DNA from: Moniliella sp. 'wahieum'
Lineage: Eukaryota > Basidiomycota > Moniliellomycetes > Moniliellales > Moniliellaceae
Assembly (NCBI GenBank): GCA_003971905.1
Contig: RSEE01000004.1
Coordinates: forward strand, 372,001-436,000
Length of the DNA: 64,000 nucleotides
Direction of reading: 5' to 3'
The notes below the pieces were generated by a model. It was given only the letters and a program-made list of their open reading frames with translations. It did no database searches and had not been told where the DNA came from. Positions 1-11,414 of this stretch are shown piece by piece (position 1 is the stretch's first letter; each line of letters starts with the position of its first letter). Made by a program: the position numbers and the translations under genes.

Positions 1-1250
1 CTTGCCTGGCTCGGACAGAACCTCAAATCGCAATGGGTCAGACGGGTCTGCATTCACGGTCGCGTACTGCAGGTTAATCGAACCGCGAATCTGGCGACCT
101 TGGTCCGATGGCGAGTGGTAGTAAGACAGGGCACCGTTCTCTAGAACAAACCACCGGGGCTTGTACCGCATATTGGTCAATTTCCCCAGCCAGCCTTTGA
201 ATGAGGGTGGTTTGATGGGGCCCGGCGACTGTTCATTTGGAACAGGCTCAAATTGGCGTTGCCCAGTTGACGCAAGAGGGCACGGAGACGCTCGTCCTTG
301 GTGGCTTCCAGACACGGCTGGCCGTCCCTGTCACCAGCAAAAACATCGGCCCCCTTGGCGGCGGCCAACTCGATCATGGCAGTGTCCTTGTAGCGGACTG
401 CAGCATGAAGCAAGGTGCCACCCGTCTCTGGCGAAGGCGCGTTGAGATCAAGGGCGCGGTACCGGTTGAGCGTTAGCAAATCGGTCAGCTTGTAGGCACC
501 TTCCTCGCGGGATGTCTCGTATAAAGTGAGCGCACGAAGGAAGGAGGCGTTGAGTTCGGCACGGGACACTTGGAACAAGCTCGCGATGCCAGGGTTGGCG
601 GCGACCTCCATCGGCTCTTGGCCTTGGTAGTTGCGGATCAAGTCGTCAATGTCGCGGCGCTGGAGCAGCTCTTTATGGCATCGGAACGTCCACAAATGCT
701 AGCAAGGTGGAGAGGCGTGTTACCATGCTGGATTTCCTGAGTGTTGACGTCGAGGTCTTGGTACTCAGCATGCGAGCAATGGTGGTGTCCTCGGCACAGC
801 GCATGGCAAGATGGAGGGGCGAGGTGAGCTCGGTGACTTCGGCGGCGGGTACGATGCCGATGGAATCGGAAGGGAGGGGGGGCAGGTCAGTGTTGACAGA
901 ACTGGCTGTGTTGGCACGCTTGCGGGTTTTGCGAGCAATGTGACGTGCGCGAAGAAGGAAAGGCTCGAGGACCTGCGGGTCGCCGGTGCGAAGGGCGTCG
1001 AGAAGCTTGAAGGAATAAAGGGTGTCGTTGACGCGTACACTCGCCGCCCGTGAAGGAGCAGCAGGAGCAGAATCGGGGGAAGCATCGGGGGCAGGGCTGG
1101 GGCAGAGTCGGGCGGCATCGGCGAGGGGTTGGTCACACCAGCGCCTGCTTCATGCTCCTCCGGCACGAGGGGGGGGTGGGAGCCACGGCGTGGGCTGGGG
1201 CGGGTGTTGATGGCCTGGCGGCTGGCGCGGTGGCGCATCTTGCTGTACAT
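1..1250 (-). CDS. Oxysterol-binding protein with ankyrin repeats and PH domain (Osh1/Osh2 type), partial
   Basis: N-terminal part of a lipid-transfer protein that should work at ER contact sites; the sterol/PI4P-binding ORD domain lies beyond the window start. Reading down from about 1050 come a helical start (VRVNDTLYSFKLLDALRTGD), an ankyrin unit (LTSPLHLAMRCAED), another (GNTPLHLASICGRSD), a third (TGGTLLHAAVRYKDTAMIEL), and then a PH domain (FKGWLGKLTNMRYKPRWFVL) running off at base 1. Ankyrin plus PH in this order is the Osh1/Osh2 arrangement. The frame changes near 672, 757 and 1100, each repaired by one extra base in a short run (for example AAAA read as AAA at 671-676). The ATG at 1250 is the best visible start (MYSKMRHRASRQ), but an upstream exon is possible. 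The family is secure; the exact N-terminus is not. Confidence 0.85.
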
Positions 1251-2556
1251 GGCCGCCGCGCAGAGGGGGTGGGGAGGAGGGGGTGATGGATGGCGATGGG
1301 GGCGATGGGCGATGGGGACGACGGCGGGCAGGCAGGCTCAACTCAGCATGGAGCTGGCTGTGCTGGCTGCTGGCCACCGTCCTGCGGATCTGAGATCTGA
1401 CGGGCTGACCGATGAGCACGAGTGAGCGCTGAGCCTCAGCGGTGTGCTGGACGGGCAGCTCAGCGTGGCTGGCGCCCTGCCGAGCCGCGCCTTCAGCGTG
1501 CATGCACCCATGTCACATGTCAGCCTGCTTAGCTTGGGCTCAGCGTGCGCGCGTGACGCTGAGCGCCCGGCCGCCTCAGCCCTGGCGAGCTCAGCCACGC
1601 AGTAACTCAGCGCTCCGCTGGCTAGTGGCTCAGTGTTGTTAACTGTGTTGAGACTCACGGAGTGCCTGGTGTTGTGTGGGCCTGCAACCAGGTCCCACCC
1701 ACCAGTTACTAGTAACTAGTAGCCCAGTCCCAGCGCCATCCCAGTGCGGCACTCAGACCGCGCACCCACCCGACCCCCCAGCCCCCGCCACGCGCGCGGC
1801 GAGCGCGTCGCTGACATCATCCTCTCTCCCGCCGCACAAAGGCGCTGCTGCTCCGTGGCCTGTTCTGCCTCAACCAACGCGCCGCGTTCTCGGCATCCAC
1901 CACGCCTGGTGATGGCCCGACGCGGCAACCCTGGCCAGCACCGCAGATCATGCATCATGCATCATGCATGTGCACCATGCCCCATAGCATCATGTGACTC
2001 TGTTGCGTGGCAGCCCTCTGGCTGAACGAAATGTTACCATCAACCTTTCTCATTTACCCCTCTCGCATCTCCGGCCTTTTGACGCGGCCAGCTCCTCCCT
2101 TGAGCGCTGGAGCCGAGGCAGCGTGCCCTACACTATCAAAAAGCACATCCCTCCCTCCAGCGCTGCAAGCGGTTGGGGCACGACCCGCGTGGGTCAAGCT
2201 GAAGATCCGAGATCTGCGAGCGTCTTCCATCTACCCCATCTCAACTTCTCTGCGCGAGACAAGCAGAATTTGCCGAGGCCCTTGTTTATTCGAACGAAAG
2301 AAAGATACATGGGGACTCAAGTGGAGACAGGCAAAAGTGTGGATGGTCCACGTCGCAAAGCAAAAAATGGCAATGATGGCCCTTGGCGTATGCGGGGAGG
2401 ATAGATCACGCTAGCCACTTCGCCGTTCAGCTCTTAAGGTCGCCCGTTAGAGAAAGGGGGGAGAAGATGGCTGTTAAAAGAGAGTCCGCGGAAGCGCCAA
2501 ATGCAGGAGCTTCCCAAAGCAGCAACAAAGGCTGGACCGCGCATGGCGCTCAGGGC
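1251..2556. other. Intergenic region with short palindromic and repeated motifs
   Basis: No credible gene seen. It holds many CTCAG/CTGAG pentamers (about 1330-1640), the copy of ATGTCACATGTCA at about 1508-1520, a TTACTAGTAACTAGT palindrome at about 1705-1720, and three near-tandem ATGCATC units at about 1945-1972. Related motifs recur in other intergenic regions of the window. Confidence 0.5.
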
Positions 2557-3253
2557 TCAGGCCTTTGGCGGCGGAGCGTATCCAGCAGGAGGATAGCCCT
2601 GCGGCGCACCATACGGCCCTCCGGGCCCGCCGTATCCCCCCGCGCCAGCTAGAGGGGGAGTGAAAGATCCGCCTGCATCGGCGCGCCATTGACAGATTCC
2701 ACAGACCCAGATGTCGTGTGATTTGAATGGCTGCAGAGCAAACAAGGGGGTCAGCAATTGCGGTTTCCGGAAAAAGACACCACGTACGATCAAAGGAACC
2801 CAGCAGAGGGAGAACCATTGGCGGGTGCGAGCCGAAACAACTTGAGCATTGTGGCAACGCGGGCTGAGGATATGGGAGAGGGACAAGTCAGTATGGCGCG
2901 CAAGCGAGAAAAATGATTAACAAGCGCGGGGATGCATGGGACGTGGGGAGCAGAATAAGACGGACCAGACTGGGTAGTACACAAGGGACAGGAGAATCGA
3001 AAGCGGGTTAGTACAACGCCAGAGGGGGGAGGAGAGGCAGCGCACCATGGGGTGTTGTATCAGTCTGCTTGAGGTGCTCATCGCAGCCAAAGATGATTGG
3101 AATGCCTGTAAACAAGAAGAGCCATCATGCATCACGACGATGGAGGTCAGCGCGTCAGCCTCAGTGCCGAGTTACCATGAAGCTCGAGGCGTGCAGGTTG
3201 GAGCGGCCCCGCGACAGGTTAGCTTGCTGTTACGCACAGAAAAAGATGTCCAT
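2557..3253 (-). CDS. Small zinc-ribbon protein (zinc_ribbon_15-like), five exons
   Basis: Unlike most neighbours it has no frame break. Proposed exons (minus): 3253-3238, 3105-3046, 2969-2966, 2863-2788, 2730-2557, with introns of 132, 76, 102 and 57 nt, all GT-AG. They splice to a 109-residue protein beginning MDIFFCIPIIFGCDEHLK, followed by the zinc-knuckle pairs VCPRCHN and WVCGICQW separated by VVSARTRQWFSLCWVPLIPF, and a Gly/Pro/Tyr-rich tail. N-terminal IPIIFGC, CPxCHN, a Trp-rich spacer and CxICQW is the pattern of a conserved fungal zinc-ribbon family of unknown biochemical role. The first exon carries only 16 coding bases and the third only 4; the latter is needed to give VCPRCHN in frame. 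Family call is firm, microexon is inference from frame and homology. Confidence 0.75.
2966..2969 (-). other. Putative 4-nt microexon (TCTG)
   Basis: On the minus strand the four bases TCTG are flanked by a CTACCCAG acceptor and a GTCCGT donor. Joining G (end of exon 2) + TCTG + C (start of exon 4) yields GTC TGC and so restores the conserved Val-Cys of the zinc knuckle. Direct joining of the flanking exons leaves the frame wrong. A one-base sequence error could mimic part of this. Confidence 0.45.
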
Positions 3254-4094
3254 TTCGGGGTTGGGCGATGGAGGTGGTAGGGTGGTGGTGGTGGTGGCGG
3301 CGAGGATGGCGACGGTGAAGCGAATCTGGGGCACCGGGCACTCTTGGGCAGCCGATCAAAACGCCAAGCGTCTTGTCGCAGCCAACCTTGGGGTCGCTTG
3401 CTGCTTGCTCGCGCACCCGACATCCCGGCGAGACTCGTGCTGTGCACACGTGATGAGTCCAGGGAACGGCTGCAGGGGGGCAGTCTTGTTCTCTGCGCCG
3501 CATTCCGCACTGTCCCTGTCTTCCGTCCCGCCGCTCTGCACCCCAGGTCTAGGGCCAGCAGGGGCGCTACTAGCAACGCCAGTCCAGTGTACGTTCACAT
3601 TTCGGTTTGAATTTGAAATTTGAACGTTGAACGTTTTGAATGTTTGAAATATCGTCTCCCTTGGTCCTACGCCTACTGGGCCTTGATGCATGATGATGGA
3701 CCAGGATGAGCCTGGCAGAGGCGACTCGTCCAGTCCGTCTCAGGACCCACCTCCACCAGCTACTCCTCACACTGCCATCGAGATTCCATCAAGTACTGCC
3801 TGCGGCGAAAATGCCACTATCGTACAACGCATTCTAAGACAGGATACCTCAGGGCACAGAAGGAACGACGGTCTTTCCGCGCTCGTCCAATGAATAACCA
3901 CAGAGAGAGGCATCCTACGCTCACGCCGGTGGTACAGTACAGTCCCAAGGGGTCAGATGGGGTGCTGCGCAACACATGACACACAGAGTGCTACACGTCC
4001 GGTTGGGAAGGCATGGGCACGTCCTCCGTCTGCGTAGTCGAAACATCGACCGACCTTCTGGGCCGATGCCCGGACAGCTTGCGCGCCAGGCGAT
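3254..4094. other. Intergenic region, upstream of the zinc-ribbon gene and downstream of calcineurin A
   Basis: About 840 bp. Open frames here have no recognisable domain and are not called. A TGATGCATGATGATGG element sits at about 3684-3699. Confidence 0.5.
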
Positions 4095-6162
4095 TCACAT
4101 TTTCCGGTGCCTGCGCCGGCGCCCATCCTCATCAATCATCGCCTCCTTGATCATCGAAATCGTCGACTCAATTGACCGCCGTCGGTTGGATGGCGAGGAC
4201 ATGGTCGTACCCAGGGAGGAAGAGCGAGAGTGATGATGCGCGCCCGGAGGGCGGAAAGCGGTCTTTTGTCCACTCAGGTTGGCCTTTCCGCCGGCATTGG
4301 CAAAGGAAGCAAACGGGGCCGGCTTGGCTGGCGACGCTTCCGCCTCCGTCGAGGCGCAGCGGAAGTGACGGGTGAGGAGGGCGAGGCCGAGCCGGTCGGG
4401 GAGTCAGTCAAGACACTTGGCTCTGCCGAGTCGATCGACATCATTGCTGCCTCGGGCGAGTTGGCATCAAACAGATCGGGAGGCAAGCGCTCGTTCTCAA
4501 TGTCCACCTTGCGCGCGTCGTCAAAGCCGCGAATGTTGTCTTTGACTTCCTCGGCACCAAGTACGAGGCTGTCGTACGGCAAGCTCGTCTCGCCTGCCGC
4601 CGAGCGAAGTTCCGAAGACCGTTCGGTCTCTTCACGCAAAAGCGAAAACACACGGACATGCGCCCAACCGAGAGAATTTGTTTTTGATGGCGACCTGACG
4701 CTCGCCATGCTCATCGACAAAGGACTCCTCGTCGTCCACCTCGACGTCTTCATCGGTTGCCGGCACACCCTCGCCTTCTTCTTCTTCAGTTATGATGTCC
4801 TCCTCGTCTTCCTCTTCCAGTTCCTCCTTGGAGCAAATGTTGAGCAGAGAGATGAGCATGTCGGTAATCTTCTCCCCGACAAATGGGAGAGACCACGTAA
4901 AGACATCCATAAAGTTGGGAAGCCAGTAGGGGTGGGGGGAAGCATTGAACTGGCGAATGTTCATGACGTTGTTGTCGTACTTGAGCACAGCAGCCTTGTT
5001 GTTGTACACATCGAGGTAGTTGGGAGCCGAAAAGATCGTCATGACCGAAGGGAACCCGGTTGTCTTTGTTTTGCGATACATGCGATAGCCAGCGTCCTGC
5101 GCCTCGTGAGCTCGAATGACTGACAAAAGGTTGTTGCGCTCAAGGAACTGGCAGGTAGCAGCATAGGTAAAGAAGTAACTGCAACCGCGGACGTGGTTGT
5201 GGAGGAAGAGGTCGTTGGTCTTTTCCGAGCCAAAATCTTCACATGGGTCCGCCCAAAGGAGATCGCACATGAGGCCATGCGTCGGCGGTTCCCGGAAGCG
5301 GTTCAAATCCCGCAGATCGTCCAAAGTTTGCAGTTCGGGAGACAGCCACCATGATGCAGAGGAATTGCTTGTTCATCAATGCGCCAAGGGGTAGGGTGCA
5401 AAATGATTCCATACACTCATCGTAGATATGCTCTGAATACTTGTGCTTGCCTGAAAGAAGAAGAGTCCCGTAGAAAAAGAACATCGCAATCAGCAGCTGC
5501 GCGCAAAAGGGGCAGGAGGAGGGGGGGGGGAGAGGTCAGGTGAGTGTGACGTACATTCGAGTTTGAAGGTGAAGTAGTCGGTCAGTGGCGACACTCGTGG
5601 TTCCCGCGCAACAGGAACACCGATTCCGGGTAGCACATCTTAAGGGCCCACAGGTACAATACACACTCGATGGAGAAGTAGCCACGATCGACGTAATCAC
5701 CCAAGAACAAATACCTGTTCTCGGCTGGGTCACCTCCGACTTCAAACACTTCATCAAATCGTAGTACTGCCCATGAATGTCGCCGCAGACAGTGATGGGT
5801 GCGTCAACTTCGAGCAGATTAGGCTCGGTGCGGAGGAACTCAGTGGCACCATGAATGATAAAAAGTGCCTGCTCGTCGGTCAGACGCCCTTCGCGGTAAA
5901 GGTGGTTCTTGAGGAAAGCCAAGTCGGGCTTGGTGTGCTCAGGGTCAGCATAAAATTGCTCGTCGGTGGGTAGGTGAAAGGCAGGCGCTTGAACATCCTT
6001 GACAACACGCTCTTGGGTGGAGACCTCGGTGCCATCGTCGAGGACGTGGACAGTGAAGTCAATCTCGGGCTTGGGCAGTTCGCTTTTGCGCTGGATCTCA
6101 CCCAGGGCAGCGTGAAGATGCTCCTTGTGAGCCTGGGCCTGGGCCTGGTTGGAGGAGGCCAT
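4095..6162 (-). CDS. CNA1: Calcineurin A, Ca2+/calmodulin-dependent Ser/Thr phosphatase catalytic subunit
   Basis: Catalytic subunit of PP2B, which dephosphorylates Crz1-type targets in the cytosol under Ca2+/calmodulin control. Starts [23 protein letters not shown]-family metal and phosphate motifs are visible: [32 protein letters not shown], then [10 protein letters not shown] and [13 protein letters not shown]. The B-subunit-binding helix follows ([20 protein letters not shown]), then a linker and the terminal autoinhibitory segment ([19 protein letters not shown] through [14 protein letters not shown]). One intron, 5451-5554 (104 nt), restores [16 protein letters not shown]. At least seven one-base losses break the frame (near 5752, 5585, 5350, 5343, 4673, 4655 and 4357); each is repaired by lengthening a run, such as C to CC. 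Because every motif including the C-terminus is intact, I read this as a functional gene in an error-bearing sequence. The stop is the TGA at 4095-4097. Confidence 0.95.
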
Positions 6163-7452
6163 GGTGGCAGAACAATAAGGTGGTGATGAGAGTGGGATAG
6201 GGTGGGAGGCGTTGGCGCTGGTGTGGGTGTGGGTGCGGGTGCGGGTGTTGGTGGTGTTGGCGATGATGCTAGTCTGCTTGCACTTGCTCTTGCTCTTGGT
6301 TTGCCTTGATGTGGGTCCTGGTGGTTGCCGCTATTGCTGCTGTTGGCGGTGGCTAGTGGCTACCGCCCGTCCCGGCTTGTCGCACTCAGCCTCAGCAGTC
6401 AGCCATAGTCAGGCCTCAGGCAAAAACAGCAGGCGAGAGGCGCGTGGAGCAGCGAGCAGCAGCGGCTCTCAGTGCCGCCGTGCCAGCGCCCTGCGCTTAC
6501 GCCGCTCTTGTGCCCTTGTCGTGCGCTAGCCTGCCCAAGCTGCCACGCCCGACTGCCCCCATGCTGGATGGATCAACGCGCGGATTCGTATTGAGCGATA
6601 GGGTTGGCGCGGGGCGTTGAAAGCAATTACTAGCTACTCGGTGCTGCTACGTACAACTGTGGCTACGTAACGCCGACGCGCAACGCGTAAACATACAAAC
6701 AGCGTCGGCGAAGAAAGCGCCGCGGCCACATTGCCGGCACAAGTCACTGGTCATGCACATGTGGCTGATTATCGATCGCCTCTTTGTCTCCGCCCTCGTT
6801 TCCGACTCGCACCCGCACACCACCATTAAATACACACCCCATCGTCACACGACTGGCGTGGCTGCTGCTTAGCCTTAGCACTTAAGCCAAGGTATATCAT
6901 CTCAGATCTCATCTGCCTACCCATCGACCACGCAAAGGCCATGGTGATATGTGCCCCCGACAATGAGAGACGCAACGGTCAATTCCTATGTCGATCGCGC
7001 GCGGCAATTGATGATGAAGATAGTGGGGGCGGGGGCTCGTTGTGATCATATGACTTTTTTTGTACCAGCAAGCACGCTTTTTTGTTCTTTTGTGACATGC
7101 AGGACATGTACCGCAAGAAGAGAGGTCGGTTCACCCAGTGGTACTTGAACTAATATACCCCCAGGAAAGCTATATAGCATTGGGAAAAATGAGTGATGCC
7201 ACTGGTTCCTGCACACATGAGGTATTTTGCGGGAGACGAAACACCACAGCAGATTGTGGTTTGCTTGAGCCTTTTTGCTGGCTTTACATGATGCATGACA
7301 GGGGAATGATTGATGTCTGTCTCTTCTTTCGCCCATCTCATCACTATAGCACAGCTGTTGGCTAATAGCATCAGCGCTCTTCGATTGACAGACATCCGTC
7401 GTATAATTATTGTATCAACAAACATTACCAAGAAGGGAGGAGATCATGCCGA
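6163..7452. other. Intergenic region (calcineurin A promoter side)
   Basis: About 1.3 kb upstream of calcineurin A and downstream of the urea transporter. No domain-bearing frame found. Contains an AACGCGTAA (MluI-box-like) site at 6682-6690 and two CTCAGC copies near 6380-6400. Confidence 0.5.
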
Positions 7453-9688
7453 TCATGCAACTATGCATGTGCCATGGATGCCTCCATGATTGTTGGGAAG
7501 ATTGATCCGACAGCGTTGAACGTTGACCAGGTGAGCGTTAAACAGTAGATTGATCATCACATAAAACAACATCAAGCTCTGCTTGACCGATAAGTCTGAG
7601 TCGATTGGCAACGCCTTCTCTTCAGACAAGAGAAATTGTCTGGTTGATAGATATGCCCAACCTGGGTTGGACGAAGCAGCCGACGTTGGTGCCCGTTGTC
7701 CCAGAGCACCACGCACAACCTTGACGATCAAACCGCGTCCTTCCCAGGGGGGCAGAACCAACACATAAAGAGTTGTAACCACCGTGCCCAACAGCACCAC
7801 CACCCACCCGTAGAAGAAGGCACGAGAAAAGATGTAGCGTGAGCCATACAAGGCGAAGGGAACCAGCCCCCAAGCCACAAGGAAGGTCACTGCACTAACC
7901 GCCCCTGCCAGAATGGCAAGGCGACGCAAACGGTTGTCGTCTTGAGGAGGAATATCAACATTGACCGAATCGAGCGAGTCCAACGTCAGCTTTTCCGTTA
8001 ACTCGGACCACTGGAACGTATGTTTAGAAGGAAAAGCAAAAAAATGATGGGAGAGAGAATGGCAGGGAGACAGGCCGCGATAATAGTACCGTACAGACAA
8101 GGTGTAAGTTCACCAGCCGTGGCGACGGATACGGTCCATGTGCCGCTGTAGTACGCGCTCAGTGTGAGCCAAGACGCCATTCCGGCAGCCACGCCACAGA
8201 GAGGAGCAATGATGGCTGCCGCTTTGGTTTGCCCCCGCCAGAGAACGGTGAGTACAAGAGGGACCATCCCGGGTGGTGACGATCCCCAGCATGTACAGAA
8301 GCCATGTCAAATTGAGATTGATCTTCCACAACGCAATGCTTACCCCTGTTCCTACCAGGGCAAAGAGTACCACACATGAGTTGCAATGATTGTCTCCCTC
8401 TCCGACGCACGGGGACGGCTGTAAAAAGGAATGAAAACGAACATCAGAGAGTTAGTCAGGACAGTTAATATTCCTAAAAGGTTTGCGGGGCACGGAATAG
8501 GGGAGAAAGACATACACGTAACGCATCAAGTCCTCTGCAAAAATTGTCCCCGACGCCACAAATTCAGCGCTGGTGCTGCGACGTAACAGCCTGGTAGATC
8601 ATCCAGAGCAATGCAAAGCAGCCTCCCTTGCCCGCGACTGAAAAAACAGTGTAAGCTAGTGGCATTCCGTTGTTGATCTCCGACTCGGTAAGGGGCCGAT
8701 CAACGGGCCAAAGGGGGGAATCAGAGGTAGATAGTGCCACAGCGGACAGGCCCATAACTCCTCCCAAAAGAATGGGAACGGGAAAGTAAAGAAAAGAACC
8801 AAGAAGATAAGCTGGTACCACATTTGAGGGACCAGCGGCATAGGCTTTTTGCCAATACGAGTCATCCAGACAGACAAGTCCGGCATTGCCCAACAAGTGA
8901 ACAGTAGCAAACTTGAGGGCATCCGGGGAGGTAAAGGAAAGGTAGGAACCTTTTCTGTTGCCATCCACGGGTTTGATATTGGCCGCGTTTGAAACGAGCT
9001 GGAAAAGGCCATCGACCGAGCCAATGGCATCGCTGGCAAGCGTTTTGGAAACAAGGTAAAGAACAATAATCAGAAGACTGGCGGTGTGGAGGTAATCAGC
9101 AAGGAATGTAGATTTGAGCCCTCCAGTGAGGACAAAGAAAACCGTGGCAGCAGGAACTAGCCAGAGACTGGCCATAGTATCGATTCCCGTCAGCGCCGAG
9201 ATGGTAGCTGAAGCAGCCAGTGCCATGTTGATGTAGGCAATTAGGTTGTTTGCCAAGGCAAGAATACAATAAAGAATGTGCGCCATAGTTCCATACCTGA
9301 GCCGAACCACTTGCAAGATGGTCAAAGCACTTGGGGTACGTCTCTTGGATTGGACAGCAGCCAGGGAAAAGAAAGCAATTTGGACGATACAACCAGCACC
9401 GAACCAATAGGCACCAGCAAAGCCGAAGTTGTATGTCACCACTGTTGAACCAAGTAGCGCATTGGGCCAGAGCCATGAAGCCAACACCGCCGTTGTTGTC
9501 AATCCCGTTCCCACACGGCGCCCGGCAACGGCAAACGTCTCAATGGAATTGTTATTTTCTCCATTGAACTTCTTGAGCCAATAGGTGCAGAGCAGCATTA
9601 GCAACGCATAACCTGCACCCAGTCCGACAAGGACACCGTACCCAGCGCCCTGAGAAAGGGGGGCAGATACTGTATCGCTGAAGCCCAT
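7453..9688 (-). CDS. DUR3: Urea/polyamine active transporter, sodium:solute symporter family (DUR3-like)
   Basis: Plasma-membrane permease that would import urea with a cation. The first 374 residues are one open frame from MGFSDTVSAPLSQGAGYGVL, with successive hydrophobic helices and SSS-family segments WLWPNALLGSTVVTYNFGFA, LADYLHTASLLIIVLY, SYWQKAYAAGPSNVVPAYLL and KGGCFALLWM. The frame then moves (near 8575) to TSAEFVASGTIFAEDLMRY, crosses an intron at 8419-8515 (97 nt), and continues through LNLTWLLYMLGIVTT, WRGQTKAAAIIAPLCGVAAG and the C-terminal YGSRYIFSRAFFYGWVVV, PPWEGR. Further frame changes lie near 8350, 8260 and 8100; the last might instead be a poorly resolved intron. Total near 700 residues, normal for DUR3. 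GATA-type sites occur upstream. Confidence 0.9.
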
Positions 9689-11031
9689 TGTACCACAACT
9701 TCAGAAACGGTGGAGGGCCTAAGCCAAGAAGATGGGCTGGGGAGAGACTACTTCTTCTCCAGGCTCCCATCGCTCGCGCGGCCTTTCATATATGGCAGAA
9801 AGGCGTCCGGTGGCAAGTATTGGAGATCCCAAATCCCACAATCAGTAGCCCCGACTCACTTCTGAAGGAGGTTAACTCGTCGCCTCCTGTTGCAGGAGGC
9901 GGCCTCCGGCCCTATCTTCCATGCGCACGCCACCGCTTCGACCGACGTTGCTTATATCCATGGTACGGTATATAGACCCTTTATTCATCAAATCTGACCG
10001 CCCAATCCTGTGGACGGTATGTGGCATAGCACAGTAATAGGATAATAGTCACTTCGAACACCTCCCCGCATGTCCAGTTCTCCGGCAGCAGCTCTTCGGA
10101 ACATGTTCGTCCTACCTGTTTCTGATTGAGGGAGAGAGCGATGCGGTTATCAACGTTTCAGTATAGTCGCTATATACATCAGCTGCTAACACGCAAGAGG
10201 GGCGGATCTCGACTTTCGTTGTTCTTTCAAGTGTATCCCTTTCTTATTCTACTACTCTCTCCATCTGCCAGGTTTTTGCATCATCCGCGTCACCGTGTCT
10301 TCTCAAAAGAGGCCCCCTTTTGCTTCCCTTCCCTTTTCCCGACGAAATGTTGTGATGCCGCGCATCTGGCTGATGGAGTATGATGTCTTCTTCACAACCT
10401 CATATCTTCGCCCCTCCCCCTTACACATACACCCACCTGTTTCCTTTGCAGTTAGTACTACCTCTCTCTTGAGAAGATCACATTTTCTTTCCTCTAGTCC
10501 TCCCAGATTTTCTCCGTCCCCTCTCGTCAGCGCATCAACCATACCTGTATCTGTGTTATCTCCATTGTGAACGTGTCTCGGGAGCCGATGTTCAACGACT
10601 CCTAAATGTGAGTTGTATATGGAGACCTGCAGGACAGAGGAGATGGCATCTACTCAGTAAGTACTCACACTATAGTCATCCGTTATCCAAGCGAAGACGT
10701 GCTGGAATGGCGCTGCAAAAGGAGAAGATCTACTAAATTTCAAAAGTGTGTGCGGTCCGATGTACATGTAAAGACGCGAGGTCATCGGAAGCACGCCAGA
10801 TGGCGGTGAAGTGATGCATGCCAGGAAGCTCTTATTCAATCAATGCCTGAGGCGGAGGAGAAATTGACCAGTCCTTTGTTGGCGATGAACATTCTAGTAG
10901 AACGTTACTTGACCATTGCATTAGAACGAAATGCAAGCACACCAGAGCTGGCTTCACGTAACTCAAATCTTGACGTCAAATGTGGTACTTGATAGGTGAA
11001 GAACTAATTGACGTGGGCGTGAACAACGAAT
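9689..11031. other. Intergenic region, promoter side of the urea transporter
   Basis: About 1.3 kb, pyrimidine-rich from about 10200 to 10560 on the plus strand. No supportable coding frame. It contains GATAA at 10041-10045 and TTATC at 10147-10151. Confidence 0.45.
10041..10151 (-). promoter_or_regulatory. Two GATA-factor-like sites upstream of the urea transporter
   Basis: GATAA (10041-10045, plus) and TTATC (10147-10151, plus) lie 350-460 bp before the transporter ATG. Fungal urea permeases are commonly under nitrogen catabolite control by GATA factors. Two 5-mers in this length are expected by chance, so this is only a pointer. Confidence 0.2.
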
Positions 11032-11127
11032 GGCAATGTGCCCGAGCGGTTAAGGGGATTGATTAGAATTCTGGTTCTAACCATCAATTAGGCTCTGCCT
11101 GCACAGGTTCGAATCCTGTCATTGTCG
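11032..11127 (+). tRNA. tRNA-Ser (AGA) with a 14-nt intron
   Basis: Acceptor arms GGCAATG and CATTGTC pair with one G-U; discriminator G is at 11127. Anticodon stem ATTGA/TCAAT encloses TTAGAA, then a 14-nt intron TTCTGGTTCTAACC, then A. The intron contains TTCT complementary to the AGAA of the loop. A long variable arm (AGGC TCT GCCT) marks a class II tRNA. T arm is ACAGG TTCGAAT CCTGT. A T-run follows (from 11130), the usual Pol III stop. Confidence 0.92.
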
Positions 11128-11414
11128 ATTTTTCTCTCCGGCGCCAACGACGCGTCCTTTTTGACACCCGACGTGACTTGGCCTGTACAAAACACGCAAT
11201 AGAGGTGGGAAAAAAAGCCATATATACACTGACCGGAGAAAACGTGTCGATCTTGAGCCATGTTTGTAACATTTCGGGGAGAGGCGCCACTGCATGTTCG
11301 TGGGGAGGAAACAAGAGCAGAGGACATGGTGCTAAGCGGAAGATCAGGGAAGAAGACGAAACGCTCGGGACGAGAAGAAATTGGAAATCGGACTGAGCGA
11401 GATCAGCCACAACT

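Noticed and set aside
4095-6162. Programmed ribosomal frameshifting as the reason for frame changes
   Set aside because: The sites share no slippery heptamer or stop-codon context, occur many times per gene and in unrelated genes, and are each explained by one missing base in a run. Sequencing error is the simpler reading.
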